Origin: an uncultured Bacteroidales bacterium
GTDB taxonomy: Bacteria; Bacteroidota; Bacteroidia; Bacteroidales; UBA932
Direction: 5' to 3'
Assembly (NCBI GenBank): GCA_946187975.1
Contig: CAMHTE010000005.1
Span: 1-45,027, forward strand
Length of the DNA stretch: 45,027 nucleotides
Shown: positions 1 through 8,227 of the stretch, in pieces
How the letters are laid out: each line of letters starts with the position of its first letter
Numbering within the stretch: the stretch's first letter is position 1
Made by a program: the position numbers and the translations under genes
The notes under the pieces: model-generated
What the model was told of the DNA's origin: nothing
Databases searched by the model: none
The model's input: only the letters and a program-made list of their open reading frames with translations

Positions 1-2114
1 GCGTAGACCTTCTTCATATATCCCGGGAAGTACAGGTCGGTCTGTACGAAGCGGGTCTTCGGGTGTTTGGCGTATTCGCTCCGCTCGGAAGGCCGGACGC
101 TGAGAGTGGTGATATCTTCCTTGCCCTGCGGCTGACGCTCTGGCTGCCAGTTGAAGCCCTTCATGCGGCGTTCGGACTCCTTCAGCTGAGGCACGGGCCA
201 GGCATCGTTTTTGGGCGAGTCGAAGTAATAGATGCTGTGCAGGTCGCCGTCGGCGAAGAGGGCCGAGAGCATTTTGGTTTCCACCTTGTTGACGGTCGCG
301 AATTCCTCCTTTTCCTTCAGGAAGAAGATGGCGTTGGCGCCTCCGAGCGCATCGAAGCGACGCAGGGCGGCGGTGGTGTCGAAGTACGCCATCACTTCGG
401 TGGCACGTATCTGGTCGAAGAGGTCGGGGGTTTCCTGGGTGATAATGAAGGCATTGGACATCAGGCTGGCGCGATCGATCGAATTACCTTTCACCAGCAC
501 GGCGATGCTGTCGGCCGAATATTGCCGGTTGCCGTCGTTCCAGACCAGAGGGTCAATATAGAGCCTGGCGATGGAGTCGAGGTCGCAGTAACGGAGGGAG
601 TCGCAGGCCACCTGAAGGTCCTGACGGAAGATTTTTACGTGGCCTTTAGCGTCCAGGAAACCTATTTTAGTAGAATCGGGAGGGACCAGGGCGAGGGAGT
701 CGATCGCAACGGCCGTGCTGTCGACGGGAGCGGCCAGCGAGTCGGCAGGGGCCGGGAGGCCCCCTCCTGCCAGGACGGAGTCGGCAGGAGCCACGGCCGT
801 GGCGTCCATGTCGTCGGAATCCATCTCGTCTTCAACCTCAGGCGCAGCTTCAGGGACAGGTCTGTCGGCGCCGGGCTTAGGCGGAACGACCGCCTTGCCG
901 GAAGCGGCAGCCTTCGCAGCGAGTTCGGGGTTGGAGAAGGCGTTTTCCTCCGCAGCCTGGGCGGCAGCTTCAGCGGCGGCTTCGGCCGCCTTGCGACGGT
1001 ACTCATATACCGGATCGCTCATCATCTCCTCCATCCGGGACTTGGCCGCATCGAATTCGCCCTTGGCTATGCTGCACTTTGGTATAGTCCTGTAAATCAG
1101 CGTATCCGCCCCGAAGTAAACGGTGTCGGCCTGTACCCTCATCACCGTGTCGCGAACGTAAGTAATCGTGGTGGAATCCCAGTGATCTACATACTCACGC
1201 CGTTCCTCCTCGGTACGCAGGGCCACCGCAGCCTCGCGGCTGAGGGTCACCTTCGAGAGGCTGTCCACATAGAAGATGCTGCCGGCCAGGGCCGACACGT
1301 TACGGGTAGTATCCTGCACCTGGGCGTTGCCGAGCAGATGTATGTTGCCGGCGTTACGGTAGTAGAAGAGACTGTCGCACCAGGCTTCCTGCTCCTTGGA
1401 GGTGGCGTGCACGCGGCCGGTAAAGAAGAAGGTCTCCACCAGCCTGTCGTACCATCCCTGGCTGGCAGAAAGCATATTATCCTCCTTCCAGAAATCGGTC
1501 GGCGAGGTGAACACGGCACGGCTGACCTCCGATTCGTAGTTGATTACGCTGGTCTTGATGAACACCGAGTCGGTAAACATGTTTACATTGCCCTGGAAGT
1601 GGAAGAGCCGCTGCTTGGCATCGTACGATCCGTCCGAACTCTCGATTATCTGCCCGTCCTTGTCCTTCATGGCACCGCCGTTCCGGAAAAGGGCCAGCGA
1701 GTCTTTGGTATTGTAGTCCAGATAACGGGTGCGGAGGGTATTGTGGTCCTTGTCTTCGAGCTGCACCACGCTTCCACGGAACTGAACCAGATCCTCATCG
1801 ATGTAGTAGTCGAGCTTGTCGCTGGTGAGTTTGGTGCCGTCCTGCACCACCTGCACGTTGCCTTCGGCGTTGATGACGCGCGAATCCACGTTCCAGAGGG
1901 CCGTATCGCAGATAAGGTAGGTGTTATTATGGAAGAAGGTGGCATCCACCGCCTTTCGGTAGTTGATGCCGTTTTTCTGGATCAGTTGAAGCGACGTGCC
2001 CTTGATGAGCCGCACAAGGCTGTCCCTCTGTCCGTTACCGTTCTGGGCTGAGAGGGGAGCGAAGGCGAGCAGAAGGGCAAGGCCCGCAATTATTTTCTGA
2101 TCTTTGAAACCCAT
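1..2114 (-). CDS. OstA/LptA-LptD-like outer-membrane LPS transport protein (C-terminus outside window)
   Basis: The reading frame is open for about 704 codons from the ATG at 2112-2114 to the left edge, so the C-terminus is missing. It starts MGFKDQKIIAGLALLL and has a signal peptide ending near LSAQ. Repeated short beta-strand units follow (for example INAEGNVQVV, VQFRGSVVQL, HFQGNVNMFT, IHLLGNAQV), the pattern of the OstA/LptA jelly-roll domain that carries LPS across the periplasm. Residues about 372-480 are a low-complexity Ala/Pro/Asp-rich insertion. After it the OstA-type pattern resumes (GFLDAKGHVKIFRQD). The start overlaps the end of the upstream SurA-like gene by 25 bases, which implies translational coupling and a shared role in outer-membrane assembly. 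LptA-like versus LptD-like cannot be decided without the C-terminus. Family confidence is good, exact role moderate. Confidence 0.82.
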   Translation of the reverse strand, partial: MGFKDQKIIAGLALLLAFAPLSAQNGNGQRDSLVRLIKGTSLQLIQKNGINYRKAVDATFFHNNTYLICDTALWNVDSRVINAEGNVQVVQDGTKLTSDKLDYYIDEDLVQFRGSVVQLEDKDHNTLRTRYLDYNTKDSLALFRNGGAMKDKDGQIIESSDGSYDAKQRLFHFQGNVNMFTDSVFIKTSVINYESEVSRAVFTSPTDFWKEDNMLSASQGWYDRLVETFFFTGRVHATSKEQEAWCDSLFYYRNAGNIHLLGNAQVQDTTRNVSALAGSIFYVDSLSKVTLSREAAVALRTEEERREYVDHWDSTTITYVRDTVMRVQADTVYFGADTLIYRTIPKCSIAKGEFDAAKSRMEEMMSDPVYEYRRKAAEAAAEAAAQAAEENAFSNPELAAKAAASGKAVVPPKPGADRPVPEAAPEVEDEMDSDDMDATAVAPADSVLAGGGLPAPADSLAAPVDSTAVAIDSLALVPPDSTKIGFLDAKGHVKIFRQDLQVACDSLRYCDLDSIARLYIDPLVWNDGNRQYSADSIAVLVKGNSIDRASLMSNAFIITQETPDLFDQIRATEVMAYFDTTAALRRFDALGGANAIFFLKEKEEFATVNKVETKMLSALFADGDLHSIYYFDSPKNDAWPVPQLKESERRMKGFNWQPERQPQGKEDITTLSVRPSERSEYAKHPKTRFVQTDLYFPGYMKKVY

Positions 2115-3451
2115 TCCTTGCGGGAGAAGTCACAGTTTCCGAACATAGGGTCGATTATGATGTAGGTCTCCCCTATCTTCTTTTTGATGAAATCGTCGAG
2201 CGCATCCTGCTGTTTTTGGGAACGCACGTCACCAAGGAGTTCGGTATAGTCGTTCTCGAATGTAGCCGTATGGGCGGGGACCACCTTGTCGAGACGTACG
2301 ATCTTGTAAACGATGTTGCCATCGCGGCCTTCGTTGTCGCGGGAAGTGATGGGCTGCGACATCTGCCCGGGCTCGAGATGCTCGACCGCCGCGAAATCCT
2401 CGGGCTTCATCTGGTCTATCTCGAAGTAAGCGCTACCTGTCTGGGGATCGGCCATCTGCCCTCCGTTTGTGCGGGAAGCGGGATCCTGTGAGAAGAAGCG
2501 GGCCGCCAGTTCGAAGCTGATCTTACCCTCATCAATTGCCGTACGCAGTGAATCGAGACGGGCGAAACCCTTCTCGCGGTCTTCGTCGGTGTATTTGGGT
2601 TTGAGCAGGATGTGGCGGGCATTGAACATGTCGCCCTTCTTCTCGATCACCTGGATGATATGGAAGCCGTCGGGGGTTTCCACTATTTGAGAAATATTGC
2701 CGGGCTTGAGCGACATGGCCGCATCGGAGAAGGCCGGCCAGAAAATGTCCCTGGAGGCCATTCCGAGCTCTCCTCCCTTTCGGGCGCTGCCCTCGTCCTC
2801 GGAGTAGAGACGCGCCAGCGTGGCGAACTTCTCTCCGTTGGTGATGCGTTCGCGGAGGTTGAGCAGACGTTCCTTGCACTCCATCTTCGCCTTCTCCCTG
2901 TCGGGATAGACGCATATCTGACTGAGCTTGTACTTTATGGGAACGATGGGAAGATTGGCCACGTCGGTGGTATCCATGTAGCGGCGGACATCGTAGGGAG
3001 TGACGTCGGGGATGCCCTTTGCTATCTGCTGCGACTCCTGCTGTATGAGGCTGTTCTCCTCGAGTTGCTGCTTCCAGTCCTTGCGGAGGCGGTACATGCT
3101 CTTGCCGAAGTATTCCTCCACCTTTTCGTCGCCGCCGAGCATCGTACGGACCTGCGCCAGACGCTGCTGGAGTTCGGCTTCCACCATATCGTTGTTAACG
3201 TTGAGCGAGTCCAGACGCGCCTGCATGAGCAGGAGTTTGGACTGCATCATGTTCTCGAGTATCTCACAGCGCATGGTACGGTCGGAACTCATTCCGTTGG
3301 CACGCATCATCTGTACCTCTCCCTCGAGGTCGGAGACGGTTACCAGCTCGTTGCCGACTACGGCGATACTCTTGTCGATGGTATTGTATTTCTGGGCGGC
3401 GGCGGAGATGGCGAGCCCGATCGCCAGAAGCGTTAAGATAAGCCTTTTCAT
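2090..3451 (-). CDS. SurA-type periplasmic peptidyl-prolyl isomerase with two parvulin domains
   Basis: This 453-aa protein has a signal peptide (MKRLILTLLAIGLAISAAAQ) and a SurA-like N-terminal helical chaperone region at about 24-150. Two rotamase/parvulin domains follow at about 175-272 (FATLARLYSEDEGSARKGGELG) and 277-390 (ARHILLKPK, then FFSQDPASRTNGGQM). This is the SurA architecture, in which the protein chaperones unfolded outer-membrane proteins in the periplasm and isomerises prolyl bonds. It lies 3 bases after another SurA-like gene and overlaps the OstA-like gene, forming a three-gene envelope-assembly operon. Length and domain order are normal for the Bacteroidota version. The assignment is secure. 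Client specificity is unknown. Confidence 0.92.
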   Translation of the reverse strand: MKRLILTLLAIGLAISAAAQKYNTIDKSIAVVGNELVTVSDLEGEVQMMRANGMSSDRTMRCEILENMMQSKLLLMQARLDSLNVNNDMVEAELQQRLAQVRTMLGGDEKVEEYFGKSMYRLRKDWKQQLEENSLIQQESQQIAKGIPDVTPYDVRRYMDTTDVANLPIVPIKYKLSQICVYPDREKAKMECKERLLNLRERITNGEKFATLARLYSEDEGSARKGGELGMASRDIFWPAFSDAAMSLKPGNISQIVETPDGFHIIQVIEKKGDMFNARHILLKPKYTDEDREKGFARLDSLRTAIDEGKISFELAARFFSQDPASRTNGGQMADPQTGSAYFEIDQMKPEDFAAVEHLEPGQMSQPITSRDNEGRDGNIVYKIVRLDKVVPAHTATFENDYTELLGDVRSQKQQDALDDFIKKKIGETYIIIDPMFGNCDFSRKEWVSKIRK

Positions 3452-3454
3452 TCC

Positions 3455-4309
3455 CTAGTAAATCACGAAGTCTTTTTTATCCAGCGCATTGGTAAGCAAG
3501 TCTTGTTCCAACTTTTTCATAAGGTCGCGCTTTCGCTCCGAAAGTATATTGTCCCTGATGCCGGGAGCGCAGTAATCGAGGGGTGCCGGACCGCTGCGGA
3601 GGATGCCGAATACGTAGGCAGCCTTGACGTCGCCGCGGTCTTCGTAGTCGAACACTATGTAACCGTCATGCATTTTGGAGAGCATGGTGGCGTAGTCGGT
3701 ACCGAATTCCCTGGCCAGCAGGGCGGCGTCCATCCATTGCGACGAATTGTCGAACCAGCGGAGGGCGGATATGTATGCCAGGCTGTCGAGGTCGGCGAGG
3801 TCCTGTCCGCCGTCGGCGGGAAGTTTGGAGAGGATCTCACGGTAGTTGGGAGAGTCGGACATAACGTCCACGAAACGCACTTTCAGTATGGGCCTCTGGA
3901 GTTCGAGCCCTTCGCGGTGCGCCTCGTAATACTCCTTGATCTGGTCTTCGGTAACGAGCGTGTCCAGCCGGTCGTTGATATAGTTCTGCTCGTAGCGGTA
4001 ACGCAGCAGGGAACGGCGATAGGCTTCGAGTTCCTGATCCACGTTCTTCTCATCCTTACCGAGTTGCGACTCGGCCATGCGGACATAAAGCCGCTCGGTA
4101 GCCCAGGAGTTGATGTACTGGAGGGCGAGGCCGGCCGAATCTTCAGGCGAAACGCCGTCAGGGATGTATTTGTTAAGCTCCGAACGATATAGCCTGGCGC
4201 GGCCGACACGGGCCACGACCTGGTCGTCGTGAATGAGCGAACCTATCATGTTGCAGGCCCCCGCAATCAGCAGGGCCGCCGCAAACAAAGCTGTCCTTGT
4301 TCCTGACAT
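3455..4309 (-). CDS. SurA-N-like lipoprotein, peptidyl-prolyl isomerase family without clear rotamase domain
   Basis: The chosen start (ATG at 4307-4309) gives MSGTRTALFAAALLIAGAC, a lipoprotein signal with lipobox cysteine 19, and a protein of 284 aa. An upstream in-frame ATG at 4381 would put a charged segment before this signal and would lie inside the neighbouring gene. The region after the signal (VVARVGRARLYRSELNKYIPDG, then YINSWATERLYVRMAESQLG) resembles the SurA N-terminal domain. The later part lacks the parvulin motifs seen in the next gene, so chaperone activity is more likely than isomerase activity. It is first in the operon with the SurA and OstA-like genes. A TATCTTTG -7 box ends 6 bases before the start codon. 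Known relatives are annotated peptidyl-prolyl isomerase in Bacteroidota. Confidence 0.85.
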   Translation of the reverse strand: MSGTRTALFAAALLIAGACNMIGSLIHDDQVVARVGRARLYRSELNKYIPDGVSPEDSAGLALQYINSWATERLYVRMAESQLGKDEKNVDQELEAYRRSLLRYRYEQNYINDRLDTLVTEDQIKEYYEAHREGLELQRPILKVRFVDVMSDSPNYREILSKLPADGGQDLADLDSLAYISALRWFDNSSQWMDAALLAREFGTDYATMLSKMHDGYIVFDYEDRGDVKAAYVFGILRSGPAPLDYCAPGIRDNILSERKRDLMKKLEQDLLTNALDKKDFVIY

Positions 4310-4315
4310 AGTTCG

Positions 4316-4323
4316 CAAAGATA
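4316..4323 (-). promoter_or_regulatory. Bacteroidota -7 box TATCTTTG for the envelope operon
   Basis: On the minus strand the sequence reads TATCTTTG, then CGAACT, then the ATG at 4309. This matches the TAnnTTTG element known from Bacteroidota. Transcription would begin at or within a few bases of the start codon. No clear -33 TTG was found. Confidence 0.65.
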
Positions 4324-4325
4324 GT

Positions 4326-4350
4326 AAAAAATCACAGCATCTTGATGCTG
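4326..4350 (-). terminator. Intrinsic terminator overlapping a stop codon
   Basis: On the minus strand CAGCATC-AA-GATGCTG forms a 6-7 bp hairpin. It is followed by the TGA stop codon of the 4332-5606 gene and then six T residues. The hairpin lies inside the last codons of that gene, and the promoter of the next operon begins directly after the T run. Confidence 0.7.
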
Positions 4351-5606
4351 TTCCCCTTGTAGATTCCGTACCTGCCGGCAAAGAATACGCGGCAATGGGT
4401 AGCCTTTTCGGCTATGTCTTCCTCAGTGGTCCATTCATTGGGAGCAGTGTGGCGCAGGAGCTTCGGCTGCCCTCCGATTCCGTCGTTGAAGGTGCAGTAA
4501 AGCGGCTCCGCATCATCCCAGCTGCCGTTCACGATGACCTTGGTTCCGGAACGCTTCGGAGAGAAATCGCAGGGTCCCAGCTGGAAGTAAGTGCTCTCCG
4601 ACCTGCCGGACGCCCCGGACAGACAGGCCCTGTACATCCCTGCGGGGAGGCCGCTGACCTCCACCACCTCCGCCACCGGCCACGAACCGCAAAGGGTTTG
4701 TCCATCGTAAACCTCAAGCGAAGTGTAGCCCTCCGCCAGCACGTTGATTCGGACGGTGGTGCCTTCGGGATAAGACCGCCTGTCGCCATCCTCCAGACAC
4801 AGCGCCTCAGGGAATTCCGGCAGCGACAAAAGGCTCTTTTCCATGAAGGGGGCGGGGCCGAAAACGTCGCGGTATTCTTCTTTCAGGCGGTAGATATGCA
4901 CGTCATTGGCGCTTATCCATTCACGGAGCTGTTCCTCGGTATTGGTGTATTTCCGCGCCTTGGGCCCGGCACTTTCGAAAAGGGTAATCTTGCTGATCGC
5001 CCCGGATTTTGTACGGACTATGTCGTAGGCAAGCACCATATGTCCGCCGTCCTCTTCCTCGTCGCAATAGCACAGGGCGTCACCAAGCCTTATGTCAGCA
5101 GGGGAGTTGCCCATATCCTCCACGTAGAGGACGTTCCCCTTTCGCATGGGCCCGGTGTTGTAGGTGGCGGTAAGCCCTATCGCGAAGCATACGGCCGAAG
5201 AACAGACGCAACCGTACATTATCGAGGCCTTATCCCTATTGTAGGGAGGCTGGCGATAATCGACGGTATAGATGGAACTCTTCGGATTGTGGAGAGCCGA
5301 AAGGAAGGTGTAAAAACTCACGTCCCTCCCGATAAAACCGCCCTCGGTGCCGGAAGCGCTGTAAGGAAGACCCTCCACGGACACCCCTCCCTCGAACCAT
5401 ACGTCCTTGCGCCCGTAGTACGATTTGGGCACGTTGCGAAGCGGCGTCCAGACAATGTCGCTGATCATGTCAGCCCGGGCAAGCACATTTTTCTGCCAGG
5501 CATCGGGTATATCATGATTGCCTTTGGTAATTACCTTATCCTCTTTGCACGTAATGCAGAGCAGACAGACGGCAACCATCGGGAGTATATTGGAGGGCCT
5601 CCTCAT
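4332..5606 (-). CDS. Lipoprotein of an unrecognised Cys-His-Glu (papain/NlpC-P60/CHAP-like) family
   Basis: This 424-aa protein has a type II signal peptide with LLCITC (Cys20). I do not recognise a named family. Residues about 40-215 align by eye with the proteins at 11424-13961 and 13974-15272. They share an R..M.S.I.WT segment, GIPYS-like and VSFYTFLSA motifs, YGCVCSS with Cys135, GHMVLAYDI with His189 and ITLFESAG with Glu211. Cys at a helix start, a His-led strand and an acidic residue on the next strand fit a papain-fold (CHAP/NlpC-P60) hydrolase. Downstream come an Ig-like domain (about 275-350, YPEGTTVRINVLAEGY) and a diverged C-terminal domain. Unlike its paralogues it is a lipoprotein and is transcribed away from them. 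Shared ancestry is clear. Catalytic activity is inference. Confidence 0.8.
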   Translation of the reverse strand: MRRPSNILPMVAVCLLCITCKEDKVITKGNHDIPDAWQKNVLARADMISDIVWTPLRNVPKSYYGRKDVWFEGGVSVEGLPYSASGTEGGFIGRDVSFYTFLSALHNPKSSIYTVDYRQPPYNRDKASIMYGCVCSSAVCFAIGLTATYNTGPMRKGNVLYVEDMGNSPADIRLGDALCYCDEEEDGGHMVLAYDIVRTKSGAISKITLFESAGPKARKYTNTEEQLREWISANDVHIYRLKEEYRDVFGPAPFMEKSLLSLPEFPEALCLEDGDRRSYPEGTTVRINVLAEGYTSLEVYDGQTLCGSWPVAEVVEVSGLPAGMYRACLSGASGRSESTYFQLGPCDFSPKRSGTKVIVNGSWDDAEPLYCTFNDGIGGQPKLLRHTAPNEWTTEEDIAEKATHCRVFFAGRYGIYKGNSIKML

Positions 5607-5613
5607 ATCAATG

Positions 5614-5621
5614 CAAATTTA
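5614..5621 (-). promoter_or_regulatory. -7 box TAAATTTG for the 4332-5606 lipoprotein
   Basis: The minus strand reads TAAATTTG, then CATTGAT, then the ATG at 5606. This is a TAnnTTTG match that would give almost no 5' leader. The box is one arm of a 12-bp inverted repeat shared with the divergent promoter at 5700-5707. Confidence 0.6.
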
Positions 5622-5699
5622 CCCTTACGACACTATAACTATTTTAGATATTTCGTAAATAAATATCGGATTTCTAAATATTATCTTGGTGCATGAGGG

Positions 5700-5707
5700 T
5701 AAATTTG
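5700..5707 (+). promoter_or_regulatory. -7 box TAAATTTG for the plus-strand cluster
   Basis: TAAATTTG is followed 7 bases later by the GTG start at 5715. It mirrors the minus-strand box at 5614-5621, including the preceding AGGG. The -33 region has no obvious TTTG at the usual spacing. Confidence 0.6.
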
Positions 5708-5714
5708 TACTCTT

Positions 5715-6329
5715 GTGAAGAGGATATACCTCATACTTCTTCTGCTGACGGCCGCATATGCTTCCGGCACTGCCGGAAATGATAATCTGTGCTCGTGGAC
5801 GGCCATCACAACAAAAACCCAGCTGAACCCCCGCTGGGACGTGGGAACGTACAACGAGGGACGATTCAACGACAAAGGCTTCGACCAGATGTTCTTCCGC
5901 CAATATGCGGCATACAGGCCGGCAAAGGGCTTCCGACTGAAGATAAACACCGACATTGCCTTCGTTTCCACCGGCTTCAGCCTGAGGTTCATCCCGGAGG
6001 CAATGTATACGTACAAGACCGGCGACCTGTCGCTCTCGCTCAGGCAGAGGATATTGTGGTCCTGGAAAAAGCCCACCGGGAAATGGACTATGTGGTACAG
6101 GACAAGGGGTATGGTAGCTTACAATATTCCCGGCACCTCGGTGAGCCCCCTCATTGCCATGGAACCGTTCTACCGCGACATCCTGTCCCGCATCCGCTAT
6201 TACGCTGGGTTCAGGGTACCGGCCACCGAAAACGCCACGTTGATGATACAGTACATGCGTCAGGATTTTACCGGAGACCATGCCGACGATAATGTGTTCT
6301 GGGTTACATGGTCCGTCAACCTGTTCTGA
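5715..6329 (+). CDS. DUF2490-like outer-membrane beta-barrel protein
   Basis: This 204-aa protein starts with GTG and the signal peptide MKRIYLILLLLTAAYASGTAG. The mature part alternates short amphipathic strands (WTAITTKTQLNPRWDVG, FFRQYAAYRPAKGFRLKIN, LSLSLRQRILWSW, RIRYYAGFRV, ATLMIQYMRQD) and ends VFWVTWSVNLF with a terminal Phe, typical of outer-membrane barrels and of DUF2490. The family is described as an outer-membrane protein of unknown function. It is the first gene of the plus-strand cluster and is divergent from the Cys-His-Glu lipoprotein. A separate -7 box overlaps its stop region, so the next gene can be transcribed independently. The family call is moderate and no function can be assigned. 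Confidence 0.72.
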   Translation: MKRIYLILLLLTAAYASGTAGNDNLCSWTAITTKTQLNPRWDVGTYNEGRFNDKGFDQMFFRQYAAYRPAKGFRLKINTDIAFVSTGFSLRFIPEAMYTYKTGDLSLSLRQRILWSWKKPTGKWTMWYRTRGMVAYNIPGTSVSPLIAMEPFYRDILSRIRYYAGFRVPATENATLMIQYMRQDFTGDHADDNVFWVTWSVNLF

Positions 6330-6336
6330 TTTTACC

Positions 6337-6344
6337 TATATTTG
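6337..6344 (+). promoter_or_regulatory. -7 box TATATTTG upstream of the 6349 lipoprotein
   Basis: TATATTTG matches TAnnTTTG and ends 4 bases before the ATG at 6349, predicting a leaderless or nearly leaderless transcript. It lies 7 bases after the stop codon of the DUF2490-like gene. Confidence 0.55.
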
Positions 6345-6348
6345 CGTT

Positions 6349-8220
6349 ATGAAGAGGATATTATTGACATGCCTGATACTTGTTGGATGTACGACTCCCG
6401 GAGTAAAGGTCACGGTCGGAGGACTGAGCGAGACTAAACCGGGGGAGAAGACGGCCCAGACAATAGCCGACGAAGGCCTCGGAACGCATACCGTACTATT
6501 CAGGAAGGGGCCCTGGAACCCCGCCCTGCTGGAGAAGGTGGCCGATGTCTGCCGCAGGAACGGGATGACCTTCACCATGGACGAAGTGATGCACCGTCAG
6601 GATCTCGGCCCCCAGTCGATATATCTGGATTCCCTTTCCGAAATAGTCGAAGTTCTCCGCAAGAACGCGGATGTGGTTGACGGAACCCTCATGCTCGGCG
6701 AATTCGCCGGAGTTAATTTCGCATGGCCGGTCACTTCGGCGAGGAAAGGAAAGGACGTAATGCCTCCCGTATCCACTTATTCCCAGGCGGACGCCTTCAT
6801 CCGCAGACGTATCAAGGACCAGACCGCCCTGGCCGATTCCATAGGTCTCCCCCGTCCTTTCATCTGCATCGAACCCGCCCCCGGCGGTTTCTCCCATATG
6901 CTCCGTTCCGGTATCGACCGGGTAGATGTGGAAATGGTCTTTGGAGAAGAGACGGAAAGACGTTATGCGGCCGTGCTGGGCGCCACGAAGGCCTTCGGGA
7001 AGGAAAGCTTCGGAGTGGACAATGCCATGCTCTGGTACGGAGGCGAACAGCAGGACGAGCTATGGTTCCGTCGCTATCGCACCTCATGGTATCACGCCTG
7101 GCTGCGCGGCGCAAATCCCATTTATGCCGAACACGGGATAATGAGCTACCACGCCTACGGCAAATCCCTCAAAAAGGACGATCCCCTGGTCAAACGCTTC
7201 CGTAAGGAACTGGGCGACTTCGCACAGTGGGCCTCAAAGAATCCGCGTCCGGAAGGACTTCCGCGTGCCGCGGTCGCCTTCGTTCAGGGGAGGATGGACG
7301 GCTTCGTAGGTAGCTGGCAGACCCATAACTGGGGACAGCGCCTGAACGACGATTTCCGCATAGGCAACGATGAAAGGGCCTGGAAACTTGTGGATCTTTG
7401 CTACGAACGCGAAGGCTGGAACAGCCGCGACGTGAACGGCGATACGGACTTCTCCGGCAACCCTCCCCTCGGCACAGTTAACGTAGTGCCGTACGACATT
7501 CCGGCGGAGGAACTCTCGAAGTATAAGCTTGTGGTGTTCCTCGGCTTCAACGCCATGGACGACGCACTTTACGGCAAACTCATTGATTACGTGTCCGGCG
7601 GCGGAGTGCTGCTACTCGCCGCAAGGCATCTGGATACTGCCGACAGCCCTCGCGACGGTTTCAAACCATACAAAGGAGGTGATTGGACCGCCCTTACCGG
7701 GCTTAAAGCCAACGGAGGAAGCCGCAGGATGAAGTATGGAATCAAATTCACCGCCAATCCCTCCTGCGGATGGAAGTTCCATCAATACGGAACCGCCTGC
7801 GACCCCTGGTTTACCGACGGCGGATTCGTGATGCCCATGCTGGAAAACCACGGTGCCGATACCCTCGCGGTGGGAGCCGATGCTATGTGGGAGACTGAGT
7901 TCAATACGGACGAATGCGTGCTGTTCGAACACAGGATAGGCGAAGGATCGGTGATATTCTGCCCCTCCCTGTCTCCCGTTGGCTCTCCCGAACTCAGCCC
8001 CTTCTATCTCTATTTGATACGCCGGGCGCTTGAGGCCGTGGACGTGTGGCCGAAAGTCGAATGCACAGACGCTGTCCGCTGGGCATGTTACGACGACGGG
8101 ACGGTGGTACTGCTGAATACAGAGTATCACGTAGGGCAGGAAGCTATCGTACAATTCGGTCCGTCATCTTCCCACAGGGTCAGGCTTGCCCCCGGCCAAA
8201 TAAAGATTGTCAAACATTAG
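6349..8220 (+). CDS. Putative glycoside hydrolase-like lipoprotein with GATase1-like C-terminal region
   Basis: The start at 6349 gives MKRILLTCLILVGC, a type II signal with lipobox Cys14, and a 623-aa protein. A longer in-frame start at 6280 would place the signal internally. The N-terminal half (about 20-310) looks like an alpha/beta barrel with aromatic-rich and acidic segments (FICIEPAPGG, DNAMLWYGGEQ, YAEHGIMSYHAYG). Residues about 395-440 (YDIPAEELSKYKLVVFLG, then LIDYVSGGGVLLLAA) resemble the glutamine-amidotransferase-like fold of beta-galactosidase trimerisation domains. A C-terminal strand-rich part follows (EHRIGEGSVIFCPS). This fits a GH42-like layout, but I cannot assign a CAZy family or name the catalytic pair. 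It starts a run with the beta-helix lipoprotein and the FAD oxidoreductase. Confidence 0.6.
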   Translation: MKRILLTCLILVGCTTPGVKVTVGGLSETKPGEKTAQTIADEGLGTHTVLFRKGPWNPALLEKVADVCRRNGMTFTMDEVMHRQDLGPQSIYLDSLSEIVEVLRKNADVVDGTLMLGEFAGVNFAWPVTSARKGKDVMPPVSTYSQADAFIRRRIKDQTALADSIGLPRPFICIEPAPGGFSHMLRSGIDRVDVEMVFGEETERRYAAVLGATKAFGKESFGVDNAMLWYGGEQQDELWFRRYRTSWYHAWLRGANPIYAEHGIMSYHAYGKSLKKDDPLVKRFRKELGDFAQWASKNPRPEGLPRAAVAFVQGRMDGFVGSWQTHNWGQRLNDDFRIGNDERAWKLVDLCYEREGWNSRDVNGDTDFSGNPPLGTVNVVPYDIPAEELSKYKLVVFLGFNAMDDALYGKLIDYVSGGGVLLLAARHLDTADSPRDGFKPYKGGDWTALTGLKANGGSRRMKYGIKFTANPSCGWKFHQYGTACDPWFTDGGFVMPMLENHGADTLAVGADAMWETEFNTDECVLFEHRIGEGSVIFCPSLSPVGSPELSPFYLYLIRRALEAVDVWPKVECTDAVRWACYDDGTVVLLNTEYHVGQEAIVQFGPSSSHRVRLAPGQIKIVKH

Positions 8221-8227
8221 TCCATTT

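Larger units (their letters stand above)
5614..5707. repeat. 12-bp perfect inverted repeat spanning a divergent promoter region
   Basis: CAAATTTACCCT at 5614-5625 is the exact reverse complement of AGGGTAAATTTG at 5696-5707, with 70 bases between. Each arm contains a TAAATTTG box reading outwards. The intervening DNA is AT-rich and has no gene. Confidence 0.75.

Noticed and set aside
63..2051. 662-codon open frame on the plus strand
   Set aside because: It is antisense to the OstA-like gene, which has a signal peptide, family pattern and operon context. The plus-strand translation shows no family and has composition typical of a shadow frame in GC-rich DNA.
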